Of a stretch of 64,000 nucleotides of DNA, positions 25,877-33,657 are shown one piece after another. The DNA is taken from positions 2,170,001-2,234,000 of the forward strand of contig NZ_AP018664.1 of NCBI RefSeq assembly GCF_003967075.1. Reading direction: 5' to 3'. Each line of letters begins with the position of its first letter. Positions within the stretch are counted from its first letter, which is position 1. The position numbers and the translations under genes are program-made. The stretch comes from Sphingobium amiense. Lineage in GTDB: Bacteria; Pseudomonadota; Alphaproteobacteria; Sphingomonadales; Sphingomonadaceae. The notes under the pieces were generated by a model that was given only the letters and a program-made list of their open reading frames with translations, ran no database searches and was not told the origin of the DNA.

Positions 25877-27295
25877 ATGGATAAGCTGATCGATCCGCTT
25901 GTGCCCTTGTTCCGGCCGTCGCTCGCCCCGAGACCACCCCTGCTGCTCGATAAAACCGAGATCCGCCTTCGCCTGGTTCCACCGATTGCCCGTCTGATCG
26001 TCGCCCGAACATTCACCAATCGCGAAACGGTGCCGATCGAGGCGGTGCTGACGATGCCGCCCGCGCTTACCGGCGAAGTGGTTCACGGCGTGGAAGTCCG
26101 GATCGGCGAGCAACGATGGACTGCGCAGGCATGGCCGAGGCGTCGGGCCGAAGCCGCCTATGACGGCGCGGCGGTTGACGGCAGCCGCGCGATCCTGCTC
26201 GAAGACCTCAAGCGCGGATGGCGGACCTTGTCGGTGGCGGGTGTGATGCCGGGCGAGGTGGTCTCGCTGGTGTGCGAAAGCGCGATCGCGCTTGGTCCGA
26301 CCGGAGAAACCGTACGGCTCTGCCCCGGGGTCGATCCTGACCTGGCTGCTCCTGCCGTGCCTGAGCACCTGACTCCTCGCCAGACCAGCGAGCCTCATCC
26401 GATTACGCTGCAGATCGAGGGCGCGAATGAGCTCATTGTGCGGTCGGGGGGAACTGATCTTCCGCCCAGGCAGCAGATCGGCAATGCCCCAATGATGCTG
26501 GAAATCGTCATCCCTGCAGACTTCGAGGGCAAGGTGACGGACTGGTCCGCCGACGATGTGCGTGCGGAAATGGGCTTGCGCATGGCGGAGCAGATCGCAG
26601 CCCTGCTTGACGGTGACAGGCCAGTCGATCGCCAGCGGGTTCGCGATCTTGCGCTGAAGGGCAATTTGCTGACCAGCGAAACCAGCCTGGTCTTCGTAGG
26701 CGCCGAAGGCGAAGCGACCGGGGTGCTGCCGGCCATGCGCAAGCTCGCACTGGTCGATGCGGTATCCTCCGACGTGCAGGCGGTTCCGTCTCAGGCACCG
26801 GCAGTCGAGCCTGCTGCGTCTCCGCTCGCGCCAGATGGCGACTTTCCCGCCCCCGGCCGGGCCCGTAGGTTTGCCGTGCGATGGCCGACCGTCGGAGCGC
26901 GGCCGCCTTGGCACGTCCGGCTTGGCAACTGGTGGCGCAACAGGAGTCCCCGCCGGGAGGTCTCTACCGATATGTCGCATCTGGGCACGCAACTTCGCTC
27001 TGCAGCTTCGCAGGTGCTGTGGAAACAGGATGGGGTGCTGGCGCTGCGGTCGGGTGATGTGGGCCATCTGCCGGGCGAGGTTGCGACAATGGTCAGGGAC
27101 GTCGCCGCGGTTGAAGACGTGCGTCAGGCCGCCACGGCGATGAACCTCGCGGCGGATCATCTCGCCATCGCGTTGTTGGCACAAGCCGCTGCATCTGCTG
27201 GCGTGGCTTCGCCCGATCTGCTGGCTCAGCTGTTCCCGGATCGACTGCCGCTCCCCTTTGAGCGGTTGGCCCGGCAATTGGGGGTAAGCGCATGA
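25877..27295 (+). CDS. VIT domain protein lacking the vWA domain
   Basis: A 472-aa protein. Residues about 20-140 form a vault/inter-alpha-trypsin (VIT) domain: 'IRLRLVPPIARLIVARTFTNRETVPIEAVLTMP' and 'AEAAYDGAAVDGSRAILLEDLKRGWRTLSVAGVMPGE'. Usual VIT proteins continue into a von Willebrand A domain with a metal-binding DxSxS site. Here that domain is absent: the pre-vWA segment (PMMLEIVIPADFEGKV) runs into the post-vWA segment (RVRDLALKGNLLTSETSLVFVG). The last 170 residues are unique. No signal peptide is seen. It follows merR by 30 bp and overlaps the next gene by 4 bp. Role unknown; VIT domains mediate protein contacts. Confidence 0.8.
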   Translation: MDKLIDPLVPLFRPSLAPRPPLLLDKTEIRLRLVPPIARLIVARTFTNRETVPIEAVLTMPPALTGEVVHGVEVRIGEQRWTAQAWPRRRAEAAYDGAAVDGSRAILLEDLKRGWRTLSVAGVMPGEVVSLVCESAIALGPTGETVRLCPGVDPDLAAPAVPEHLTPRQTSEPHPITLQIEGANELIVRSGGTDLPPRQQIGNAPMMLEIVIPADFEGKVTDWSADDVRAEMGLRMAEQIAALLDGDRPVDRQRVRDLALKGNLLTSETSLVFVGAEGEATGVLPAMRKLALVDAVSSDVQAVPSQAPAVEPAASPLAPDGDFPAPGRARRFAVRWPTVGARPPWHVRLGNWWRNRSPRREVSTDMSHLGTQLRSAASQVLWKQDGVLALRSGDVGHLPGEVATMVRDVAAVEDVRQAATAMNLAADHLAIALLAQAAASAGVASPDLLAQLFPDRLPLPFERLARQLGVSA

Positions 27296-27816
27296 GATCT
27301 ATGGTATTAGCCGGAGCGCTGGCGCTGGCTGCTCCGCATGCCAATGCGCAACCTTCTTTGCTCGCGCCATGGGGCGCCCGAAGTGGCGAGGAACTCGCGA
27401 TAGATACCGCACGAGGACCCTGGGCGCGGCGCTGGATGGGACGGAGCGACGTCGGCGCTGTCATGCTCACTGTCTATCGGTCGGCGGAAGACGCGAAAGA
27501 GGTCGCGAGGTTTTCGCGCGGACTGAGTGACGGGCCTGAGCATGATGATGACCTGGCGTTTCTCGGGGGCTATCTTCCCCACGCATGGCGGGCGCAGGTA
27601 CGTGCGATTCAGGCGACTGCTGACATTTCGGATGCACGGGGTCTGTGCGTGATCGTTGGGACAGGCGAGAAGCCGCTCCGGCTCTGCATGGCCAGTCGGC
27701 ACGACAGCGCAGCCGTTGCGACCGTCATGACTTCGCTGGACCGCGATACCGCCATGGAAGCGGCTATGCTGCTGGCGCGTTATGCGGCGCGTCATCCTAT
27801 GCGCGTTGCGGGATGA
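27292..27816 (+). CDS. secreted hypothetical protein
   Basis: A 174-aa protein with a signal peptide (MRSMVLAGALALAAPHANA) and no family I recognise. The mature part is a mixed alpha/beta fold (LAIDTARGPWARRWMGRSDVG, 'VMLTVYRSAEDAKEVARFSRGL'). Its start overlaps the VIT gene stop (ATGA), so the two are translationally coupled and very likely work together, one inside and one outside the membrane. It ends 8 bp before the convergent gene. Confidence 0.7.
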   Translation: MRSMVLAGALALAAPHANAQPSLLAPWGARSGEELAIDTARGPWARRWMGRSDVGAVMLTVYRSAEDAKEVARFSRGLSDGPEHDDDLAFLGGYLPHAWRAQVRAIQATADISDARGLCVIVGTGEKPLRLCMASRHDSAAVATVMTSLDRDTAMEAAMLLARYAARHPMRVAG

Positions 27817-27824
27817 CAGCGGAC

Positions 27825-28367
27825 CTACTGTTCTTCCTTCAACCGCTTTTCGAGCAACGCGCGTGCTTCCGGCGTCAGGCCCTGATCCGCTCCGGCATTG
27901 CCGGCTGGTGGCGGCGTGCCTTGTGTGCTCGACGGGCTACCGGAATGCTCGACCAGATAGCGATCGACGTTGCGATGACCGGTCGTCGGAACCGAGGGGT
28001 CGCTGCCAGGCAATGATCCGGTCAAACCGCTCGGAGCGATCTGTCCCTCTTTCCCGCGCAGGACATCGCCGACCATTGTGCCTTCCTTGGGCATATCGAC
28101 GCCGCTGAACCCGCGGCTGGTGACGCCCTGAACGCCGGGCTTGCAGGGGATGGGATCGGCCGGCGTGCCTTTCAGCCAGTGGATCGGCCAGTCCCATCCT
28201 GTGGTAATCCAGCTCACAAGGCCGAATGGCTCCTGCTCATTTGCCTTGAGCGCAAAGCAATGGCGATCAATTGCCTGCGCACGCGCGCCCCAGATCCAGC
28301 AGCCGAGCAGGGCGATCACAGCCAGTCCCAGCAGATTGTTCGCTACGTTCGAGAACTTTCCCACCAT
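27825..28367 (-). CDS. membrane-anchored hypothetical protein
   Basis: A 180-aa protein with one N-terminal transmembrane helix (ANNLLGLAVIALLGCWIWGA) and a soluble, probably periplasmic, part. It carries a Trp-rich segment (WITTGWDWPIHWLKGTP) and a Gly/Ser/Pro-rich linker, then a charged helix at the C-terminus (LTPEARALLEKRLKEEQ). I know no function. It is convergent with the secreted-protein gene and lies 48 bp downstream of the lipoprotein gene, likely in one transcript with it. Confidence 0.68.
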   Translation of the reverse strand: MVGKFSNVANNLLGLAVIALLGCWIWGARAQAIDRHCFALKANEQEPFGLVSWITTGWDWPIHWLKGTPADPIPCKPGVQGVTSRGFSGVDMPKEGTMVGDVLRGKEGQIAPSGLTGSLPGSDPSVPTTGHRNVDRYLVEHSGSPSSTQGTPPPAGNAGADQGLTPEARALLEKRLKEEQ

Positions 28368-28415
28368 ATGGTCCTTTCAAAATAAGCGTAGGGCTCCGGC
28401 TGTTTATACTGTGGG

Positions 28416-29690
28416 TTAGAAAGACATCGTCCCCTGCTGACCTTCGCATCTAACGCCTGGCCCAATCTGCACCTGATCGCAGCGGGGGAGCGAATTTGAG
28501 GGCGGGCTGAAGTCAAAGACGCCATTTGCCGGCGGGGCCGATTGCGCGCGGCGTCGGGCGGCTCTCGCCTGCGCCGCGCGCCGCTCATAATCGGCGACTT
28601 CATCACCGAACAGGGCACGACAATCCCGCACACCGCGTTGCGCGACATCGTAGCACACGTCGCCCCGGCGATTGCCTGCCATGGGACGCGTGAACACCCA
28701 CCAGAGGCCTGCGGCGTCGCCATCGCCCCACCAGCGCAGGACAGCGGGACCATCTTCCCGGCTCCCGCCGGCTGGCGAAGGCAGAGCCATGGCGTCAGCC
28801 GGAATTGCCTTAGTCGTTCGGGTCACGTCGCCCGCATAGGTCTTGCCTGTCGGTAATTGCCCGGCCGCCGTGTCGAAGAGCATGACCATAGTGATGTTCT
28901 TGGCGCGCGAGTAGAAGCTCGGCACTACCACCGGGCTGGAGAAGTCGCCATCATGCGGCCGCAGTTCCAGTGCGCGCAGTTCCGCATCTGGCGTCCAGGC
29001 TTTGGCCACCGCCATGGCGAGCGCGACATTGGAGGCCGCATCCCGGCCCGCACTGCTCGCCGCATTGGTCATCGCATCGACCTGCTTCCTGGCATTCGGT
29101 CCGATGGGTCGGAACCACAGGATCTTCTGCTGCATCATTGCGACCATGCCGCCGCCCGTCACCGGGAGCCACTGACCCTCGTCATTCCATCCCTGACCTG
29201 AAACGAAGCGCAGACCAGCGTCGCTCGCCGACATCTGTCCGCGGTCGATATGAAAGGCATAATCATCATCGGCGACACCTTCGCGGACGATCGCGACATA
29301 GCTGCCGTCCGCCGCCACACGCAACCCGATCACGCCGGCCGACTTGTCCATATTGGGCTGGAAGATCGCGACCGACCAGGTGCCGCAGAAATGGCCGATA
29401 CCCGAGCGGTCACCGGCATCCGCCGGGCGCGCCATGCCACTGCGCATGCGATTGACCCAGAAATCCAAGCTGCGCCAGCGCGGGTCATCGCTGGCGAGCG
29501 TCCCTCCCGTCGCGGGAGGGGTAACGCAATCGCCTGCCTGCTCCAGCTTTTCATCAGATAGTGAGAGGTGCTGCGCCGCAGCTGTCGTGCGGGCGTTGGC
29601 GGTTTCATGACCGTTCTTTGCGGCATCGCAGGCGCCGACCATGAATGCGAGAAGCAGCGTCGCCGTTACCGAAACCCCGAATCGCGCCAT
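28416..29690 (-). CDS. hypothetical lipoprotein
   Basis: A 424-aa protein with a lipobox (LAFMVGAC, lipidated C21), so an outer- or inner-membrane lipoprotein facing the periplasm. A beta-rich domain follows ('GHFCGTWSVAIFQPNMDKSAGVIGLRVAADGSYVAIV'), then an Ala-rich helical stretch with many basic residues near the end (ERRAAQARAARRRAQ). Paired cysteines in the last 80 residues (VCYDVAQRGVRDC, RCDQVQIGPGVRC) could form disulfides. Its promoter region holds dyad copy 2, which it shares with the divergent small gene. No family recognised. Confidence 0.7.
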   Translation of the reverse strand: MARFGVSVTATLLLAFMVGACDAAKNGHETANARTTAAAQHLSLSDEKLEQAGDCVTPPATGGTLASDDPRWRSLDFWVNRMRSGMARPADAGDRSGIGHFCGTWSVAIFQPNMDKSAGVIGLRVAADGSYVAIVREGVADDDYAFHIDRGQMSASDAGLRFVSGQGWNDEGQWLPVTGGGMVAMMQQKILWFRPIGPNARKQVDAMTNAASSAGRDAASNVALAMAVAKAWTPDAELRALELRPHDGDFSSPVVVPSFYSRAKNITMVMLFDTAAGQLPTGKTYAGDVTRTTKAIPADAMALPSPAGGSREDGPAVLRWWGDGDAAGLWWVFTRPMAGNRRGDVCYDVAQRGVRDCRALFGDEVADYERRAAQARAARRRAQSAPPANGVFDFSPPSNSLPRCDQVQIGPGVRCEGQQGTMSF

Positions 29691-29734
29691 GATCGATCCC
29701 CTTCAGATGATGACGATCTATCAGGACATGTTTC

Positions 29735-29757
29735 TTTTGACAATGTATATGTTATAA
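29735..29757. promoter_or_regulatory. 23-bp dyad, copy 2 (divergent promoter region)
   Basis: Arms TTTTGACA (29735-29742) and TGTTATAA (29750-29757) with a 7-nt centre, between the minus-strand lipoprotein gene (45 bp away) and the plus-strand gene starting at 29807. Sequence and spacing match copies 1 and 3, so the same protein should bind all three. Confidence 0.6.
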
Positions 29758-29806
29758 GAGCATCGAGTTTTGTCGAACCCCTTGGCCGGACGGAAGGACA
29801 TGCGCC

Positions 29807-30169
29807 GTGAAGGATGACGAGGAACTGCCGATCGACCTTACGAAGCTCTACTTCGTGCGGATCATCGAGACCCGCGCGGCCGTGGGCCTGTTCTGGTCGG
29901 GGTGGCGGGGGTTGCAAATTCTGATCCCGCGCCACATTGATCAAAGGCGCTGCGAAGTGGCGAAGATTGAGCCGCTGGCTGGCATTCTGTTCGTGGACGG
30001 GTCGGATTTTCGCCAGCAGGCCGTTGCGGAAGGCTATGAGCACCGCTGCGCGTTGACGGACGGTCTTGCTCAGCAACTCTTCGACGACGATGGCAGGGTG
30101 TTTGGATTGCCCCTGACGTTCGAGCCGCTCTGTCGGACGTTCAGCCTTGGAGAGGATGTTGCGACATAG
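29807..30169 (+). CDS. small hypothetical protein in the dyad-controlled block
   Basis: A 120-aa soluble protein without signal peptide or membrane helix. The start is GTG at 29807, eight nt after GGAAGGAC. The sequence alternates strands and short helices (LTKLYFVRIIETRAAVGLFW, 'GLQILIPRHIDQRRCEVAKIEPLAGILFVDG'). No family is recognised. It is divergent from the lipoprotein gene, and dyad copy 2 lies between them, so the two may be co-regulated. Confidence 0.65.
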   Translation: MKDDEELPIDLTKLYFVRIIETRAAVGLFWSGWRGLQILIPRHIDQRRCEVAKIEPLAGILFVDGSDFRQQAVAEGYEHRCALTDGLAQQLFDDDGRVFGLPLTFEPLCRTFSLGEDVAT

Positions 30170-30285
30170 GATGGCAACCGGCTTCGCGCCGAGTGGTATG
30201 CCCTTCGGGTCGGCGTGACGCGGGCGAAGCGGCGCTGGCTGCCGCGGTTGGCGGCGCTCGGTTCAGAACGCCCATTGCGCGTCGC

Positions 30286-30648
30286 TCAGGAGCCGGGGTC
30301 AAGGATCATGACGCTGACGCAGACCAGCAGGAAGACGGGGATGAAATTGGCGACGGCGATCGCCGATGCGCATCGTCTCCCGCCACGAGCCCGAACGATG
30401 CCGACAGCGGCAAATAAGCAAAGAAGCGCCATCGCCGCATACTGGGCGATCACCATCCGTTCCCGGATGTGCGTGCCGACCGCATGATGGTCTATCACGA
30501 AAGGACCGGAGAGAATCGCAAGACCCCACGGTATGATCATGAACGATAGGGCCTGCAGACGACGCTGTACCTCGGGTGCCCTCGGAAAGGAGCGGACGAC
30601 GATCACAACGGATCCGATCCACGCGAGAAGCAGGACCCAAATGAGCAT
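30286..30648 (-). CDS. small multi-pass membrane protein
   Basis: A 120-aa protein with four hydrophobic helices (MLIWVLLLAWIGSVVIVV; LSFMIIPWGLAILSG; AQYAAMALLCLFAAVGIV; IAVANFIPVFLLVCVSVMIL). No family is recognised. The ATG at 30648 is preferred because AAGGAGA lies 9 nt upstream, and because the longer frame would add a basic, non-hydrophobic leader. It follows the lipoprotein gene at 30756 on the same strand. Confidence 0.65.
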   Translation of the reverse strand: MLIWVLLLAWIGSVVIVVRSFPRAPEVQRRLQALSFMIIPWGLAILSGPFVIDHHAVGTHIRERMVIAQYAAMALLCLFAAVGIVRARGGRRCASAIAVANFIPVFLLVCVSVMILDPGS

Positions 30649-30755
30649 CGGGAGTTGTCTCCTTCTTGTCTTAGGGGAGCGCCCCCATTTCCGTCTCGTG
30701 AAAGACGTTGGTACGCCGGAGGATCGCAAGGAATGTCGGTCTCTAACCCACGACT

Positions 30756-31517
30756 TTAGGTGCGGAAGCGTTGAAACACCCTGACTATTCGGTCGATCGG
30801 ATCCTGCTTGAAGACCTCATCGATATCGTTCTGCCGCGGATAGGTTGTCACCAACAGCAAAGGAATGTCGGCCACACTGGCAGAGCATGTCGCCTGGCGG
30901 CTTTCAGCCACCGGTCGGGCCATGCAGAAGGCCAAGAGATTGTCCTTGCCACCAAAGCTGGTTCTGGCCGATGATCCAGTCGGCAGGCCAACGATATCCA
31001 TCGTTTCGTCCAAAATCCTCTTTCCGCCCTCAGCGTCGGGCTTGCCCGGCCTCGCGATCGGCTTCTTGAGATAATAGACGGTAACCGGCGGGTCGCCTGA
31101 GAAGGATATGGTCGCACGACCGACATAGCTAGCGCCGGCTGGCGGATCGATATTCACTTCATATTGTGTCACGCGGCTTGCGCCTGCCCCGCTACCGATG
31201 GGCGGCAGGATGCTGGCGAGCATGTTGGCAGCCTGCTGGCGAGCCGGCGTGGGGGAGGGCGCTTGGGCGGGTGCAGCCCCCCCCATAAACTGCAACGCTT
31301 CCTGAGCGACTCCATTGACGCGCTCGCTCGTGGATCTGTCCTTATCCAGCTCAGCGATGACTGCCCGCCAGCCTGGCGAATTGGCGCTCGAGGCATCCCC
31401 CATCAGCTTCGGCGACCCCACTTTCCCACTTTCGGCAGCCTGCCGATTTTGCTCGGGCGCTCGGCTGCAAGCTCCCAGAGCCATAACCGCGCATATCATG
31501 ATCACATCTCGCTTCAT
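30756..31517 (-). CDS. hypothetical lipoprotein
   Basis: A 253-aa protein with a lipobox (CAVMALGAC, lipidated C17). After a polar linker rich in Ser, Ala and Gln, the C-terminal domain is beta-rich ('VTQYEVNIDPPAGASYVGRATISFSGDPPVTVYYLKKPI') and has two cysteines (AFCMARPVAESRQATC) likely joined. No family is recognised. Dyad copy 3 sits 26 bp upstream, so it belongs to the same putative regulon as the MerR-VIT genes. Probably co-transcribed with the small membrane protein gene that follows it. Confidence 0.68.
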   Translation of the reverse strand: MKRDVIMICAVMALGACSRAPEQNRQAAESGKVGSPKLMGDASSANSPGWRAVIAELDKDRSTSERVNGVAQEALQFMGGAAPAQAPSPTPARQQAANMLASILPPIGSGAGASRVTQYEVNIDPPAGASYVGRATISFSGDPPVTVYYLKKPIARPGKPDAEGGKRILDETMDIVGLPTGSSARTSFGGKDNLLAFCMARPVAESRQATCSASVADIPLLLVTTYPRQNDIDEVFKQDPIDRIVRVFQRFRT

Positions 31518-31542
31518 CCGAGCCTCCCAATCCAGGTGGCTC

Positions 31543-31565
31543 TTTTGACAGATATTATGTCATAA
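31543..31565. promoter_or_regulatory. 23-bp dyad, copy 3 (upstream of lipoprotein gene)
   Basis: Arms TTTTGACA (31543-31550) and TGTCATAA (31558-31565) around a 7-nt centre; the most symmetrical in its inner part (GACA/TGTC) of the three copies. It is 26 bp upstream of the minus-strand lipoprotein gene. No gene begins on the plus-strand side. Confidence 0.6.
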
Positions 31566-31838
31566 GAAAAGTGGCAATTTGTCTGAGTTGCAGGAACTGA
31601 GTTCCAAAGCGCGCTACGTAGATTACCGACGGAATCCGCCCAGACATGCTCGTGCTGGACCGGCGGCGCGATTTGCGAGAAATGTCCGGTTTCGTCGGGA
31701 ACCGTCGTTGGCGGATGCCATCGAGAATGACGGGTATGTCCCACGACGCGGCGCTCTTCTTCCGGCGGCACGCGACCAAACCAAGTCGTTCACTAAGAAA
31801 GCAGCGTACGTCCGTTTCAGACAGCAGCCGCCATCCGG
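31566..31838. other. intergenic region without a convincing gene
   Basis: About 270 bp between dyad copy 3 and the next gene. Open frames are present on both strands, but none has a recognisable domain, a ribosome site or conserved-looking composition. I see no hairpin or repeat of note. Confidence 0.5.
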
Positions 31839-32252
31839 TTAAGAGCGACAATCCACGATCCAGAACGACCGGTGGATGTTGAACCTGTAGACTTCGTCGC
31901 CAAACAGCTTCCACCATCGGGCCATGCTGCGGTTGAGGCGAATGAAGCCACTACAGGAGTTCGCATCCATCCACGCTACGTCCGCAACCAATGGCGTTTT
32001 CTTGTTGAACGGAACGACGATCGTGCCGCCGTAGCTGTTGCCCGGGTCGACGGTCGTGGTCTGGAGGAAGCTGCCGTCGATGCGGTCGAGCGTATAGTCG
32101 AGCTTCCGGTCGATCCCGCGGATGACCAACGCTCCGCCTGCGACGACGACGGTACGTGCTCTCACCGGCCCGCGGTCGACTACCACGCGTCGAACATGAT
32201 GGGCCGGCGCACGCCGAACGACCTGTGCGGAAGCGATGTCGGGGGGCGTCAC
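31839..32252 (-). CDS. hypothetical exported protein, probable damaged start
   Basis: A 137-aa frame from GTG at 32252. It contains basic and valine-rich strands (RRVVVDRGPVRARTVVVAGGALVIRG) and a C-terminal compact part (DANSCSGFIRLNRSMARWWKLFGDEVYRF) whose two cysteines may pair. The same frame upstream of the GTG reads RRLTLVALAGLSAAV, a signal-peptide-like segment, but no start codon lies in frame before it. An ATG one base out of frame (near 32299) would restore a full signal peptide. The gene may therefore have lost its start by a 1-bp change; function unknown. Confidence 0.5.
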   Translation of the reverse strand: MTPPDIASAQVVRRAPAHHVRRVVVDRGPVRARTVVVAGGALVIRGIDRKLDYTLDRIDGSFLQTTTVDPGNSYGGTIVVPFNKKTPLVADVAWMDANSCSGFIRLNRSMARWWKLFGDEVYRFNIHRSFWIVDCRS

Positions 32253-32348
32253 CGCGGCGCTGAGTCCCGCGAGGGCGACGAGTGTCAGGCGCCTCGCATA
32301 GGCGACCTTTGAACGTCGCCCGGCACTGCGGCGGCCGATATATTCGAT

Positions 32349-33437
32349 CTAATCCGGCTTCAGATGTGCCAGCTTCGGGGCGACCTCCGTGGCTATTCGA
32401 GCAAGCGAATTGTACCAGATTTCGGGCGTGTCGGCGTAGTCGAAGCCATAGACGAGCAGCGCACCAAAGCCACCTACGTCATGATAGATCTGGTCCAGCC
32501 GCTCGGCCACGGTGTCGGCCGTGCCGACGACCCAGTTATGTTTGGCGCAGTAGGCCGGCGTGACGTCGGAGTCCGGGACGGACGGATCATGCTTCACGAA
32601 ATCGAGGATCTTGGCGCGTTTGAGGAAGGGGATATAATATTCCGCCATCATCCGACCCATCGGCCCCTCCACGGCGAGCCGCGTGGCTTCCGCGTCGGTA
32701 TCCGCGATCAGAATTTCCCGCACCAAGCGCCAGCTCGACCGGAGCGCCGTGCGGCCGCTGCGGGCAGCGCCTTCCTCCACCGCCTCCCAGTGCGATCCGA
32801 CGAAGGACGGATTGAGATTGACGCTCATCGGCATGAAGCCGCGCTCGCCGGCCATTTTCAGCGTTTCTGAGCCCTTCGACACGCCAGCGATGCCGATCGG
32901 AGGATGCGGCCGCTGGAAGGGCTTGAGGTGCGCACCCAGATGCTGCTCCGGGATCGGTTCGGGCTTGCGAACGGTCCAGAATTTGCCGACATGCTCGAAC
33001 GGCCCTTCTTCGCTCCAGAGCCGCAGCATGATTTCCAGCGATTCGCGCGTCATGTCGCGGTTGGCGCCGGATGCGCCGTCGACGTTGAACATCGCGAAGT
33101 CGGTCGGGATCGCCGATGCCGCCATGCCGACCATCAACCGCCCGCCCGAGATATGATCGAGCATCGAGATGCGGTTCGCCAGTTCGGCGGGGTGATGGTA
33201 GGGCAGGCAAAAGCCGCCCGGCCCCAGCCGTATCGTCTTGGTCTGGAGCAATGCCTGCGCGATCAGCAGATCGGGCGCCGGATTGGGCTCCCAGACGCAG
33301 GTGTGATGCTCACCGAACCAGGCCTCCGTATAGCCAAGTTCGTCGCACCAACGCGCGGTCTGCAAATCCCAGTCATATCCGGCCTTCAGGCCGCGCTCGG
33401 GCGGATGCGAAGGCATCGTGAAATAACCAAAGTCCAT
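32349..33437 (-). CDS. LLM class flavin-dependent oxidoreductase
   Basis: A 362-aa bacterial luciferase-like TIM-barrel enzyme that would use reduced FMN or F420 to oxygenate a substrate. The opening MDFGYFTMPSHPPERGL, 'DELGYTEAWFGEHHT' and 'LGPGGFCLPYHHPAELANRISMLDHISGGRLMVGMAAS' are typical of the family. The ATG at 33437 is chosen for GAGAGGA 8 nt upstream. It is divergent from the hydrolase gene at 33658. Reduced flavin could come from the FMN reductase at 39627. Substrate unknown. Confidence 0.9.
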   Translation of the reverse strand: MDFGYFTMPSHPPERGLKAGYDWDLQTARWCDELGYTEAWFGEHHTCVWEPNPAPDLLIAQALLQTKTIRLGPGGFCLPYHHPAELANRISMLDHISGGRLMVGMAASAIPTDFAMFNVDGASGANRDMTRESLEIMLRLWSEEGPFEHVGKFWTVRKPEPIPEQHLGAHLKPFQRPHPPIGIAGVSKGSETLKMAGERGFMPMSVNLNPSFVGSHWEAVEEGAARSGRTALRSSWRLVREILIADTDAEATRLAVEGPMGRMMAEYYIPFLKRAKILDFVKHDPSVPDSDVTPAYCAKHNWVVGTADTVAERLDQIYHDVGGFGALLVYGFDYADTPEIWYNSLARIATEVAPKLAHLKPD

Positions 33438-33657
33438 GGTGCAAATCCTCTCCGATAAGCCCGCCGACGATATGTCGTGTCCACGGCCGTCGATCATCGG
33501 CGGCATCGTGCCGCCAGACCGTGCTGCCCGCGCAGTTGATATCAGGGGTGATTTTGCGTCCATGCCGTTTACGGCAAGGCTGCCTTGCGCGTTATCTGCT
33601 CGATTCCGGTCGGAAAACGCCCCATGAACCGGTCAATCGACGCGCCCGGATGACAGG

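Noticed and set aside
29735..29765. Reading TTGACA and TATAAG of dyad copy 2 as a sigma-70 promoter
   Set aside because: The two boxes are only 10 nt apart, far below the 16-19 nt needed; the dyad interpretation is better.
31555..31917. 120-codon minus-strand frame
   Set aside because: It has no recognisable domain, runs across dyad copy 3's right half and overlaps the next gene; no ribosome site.
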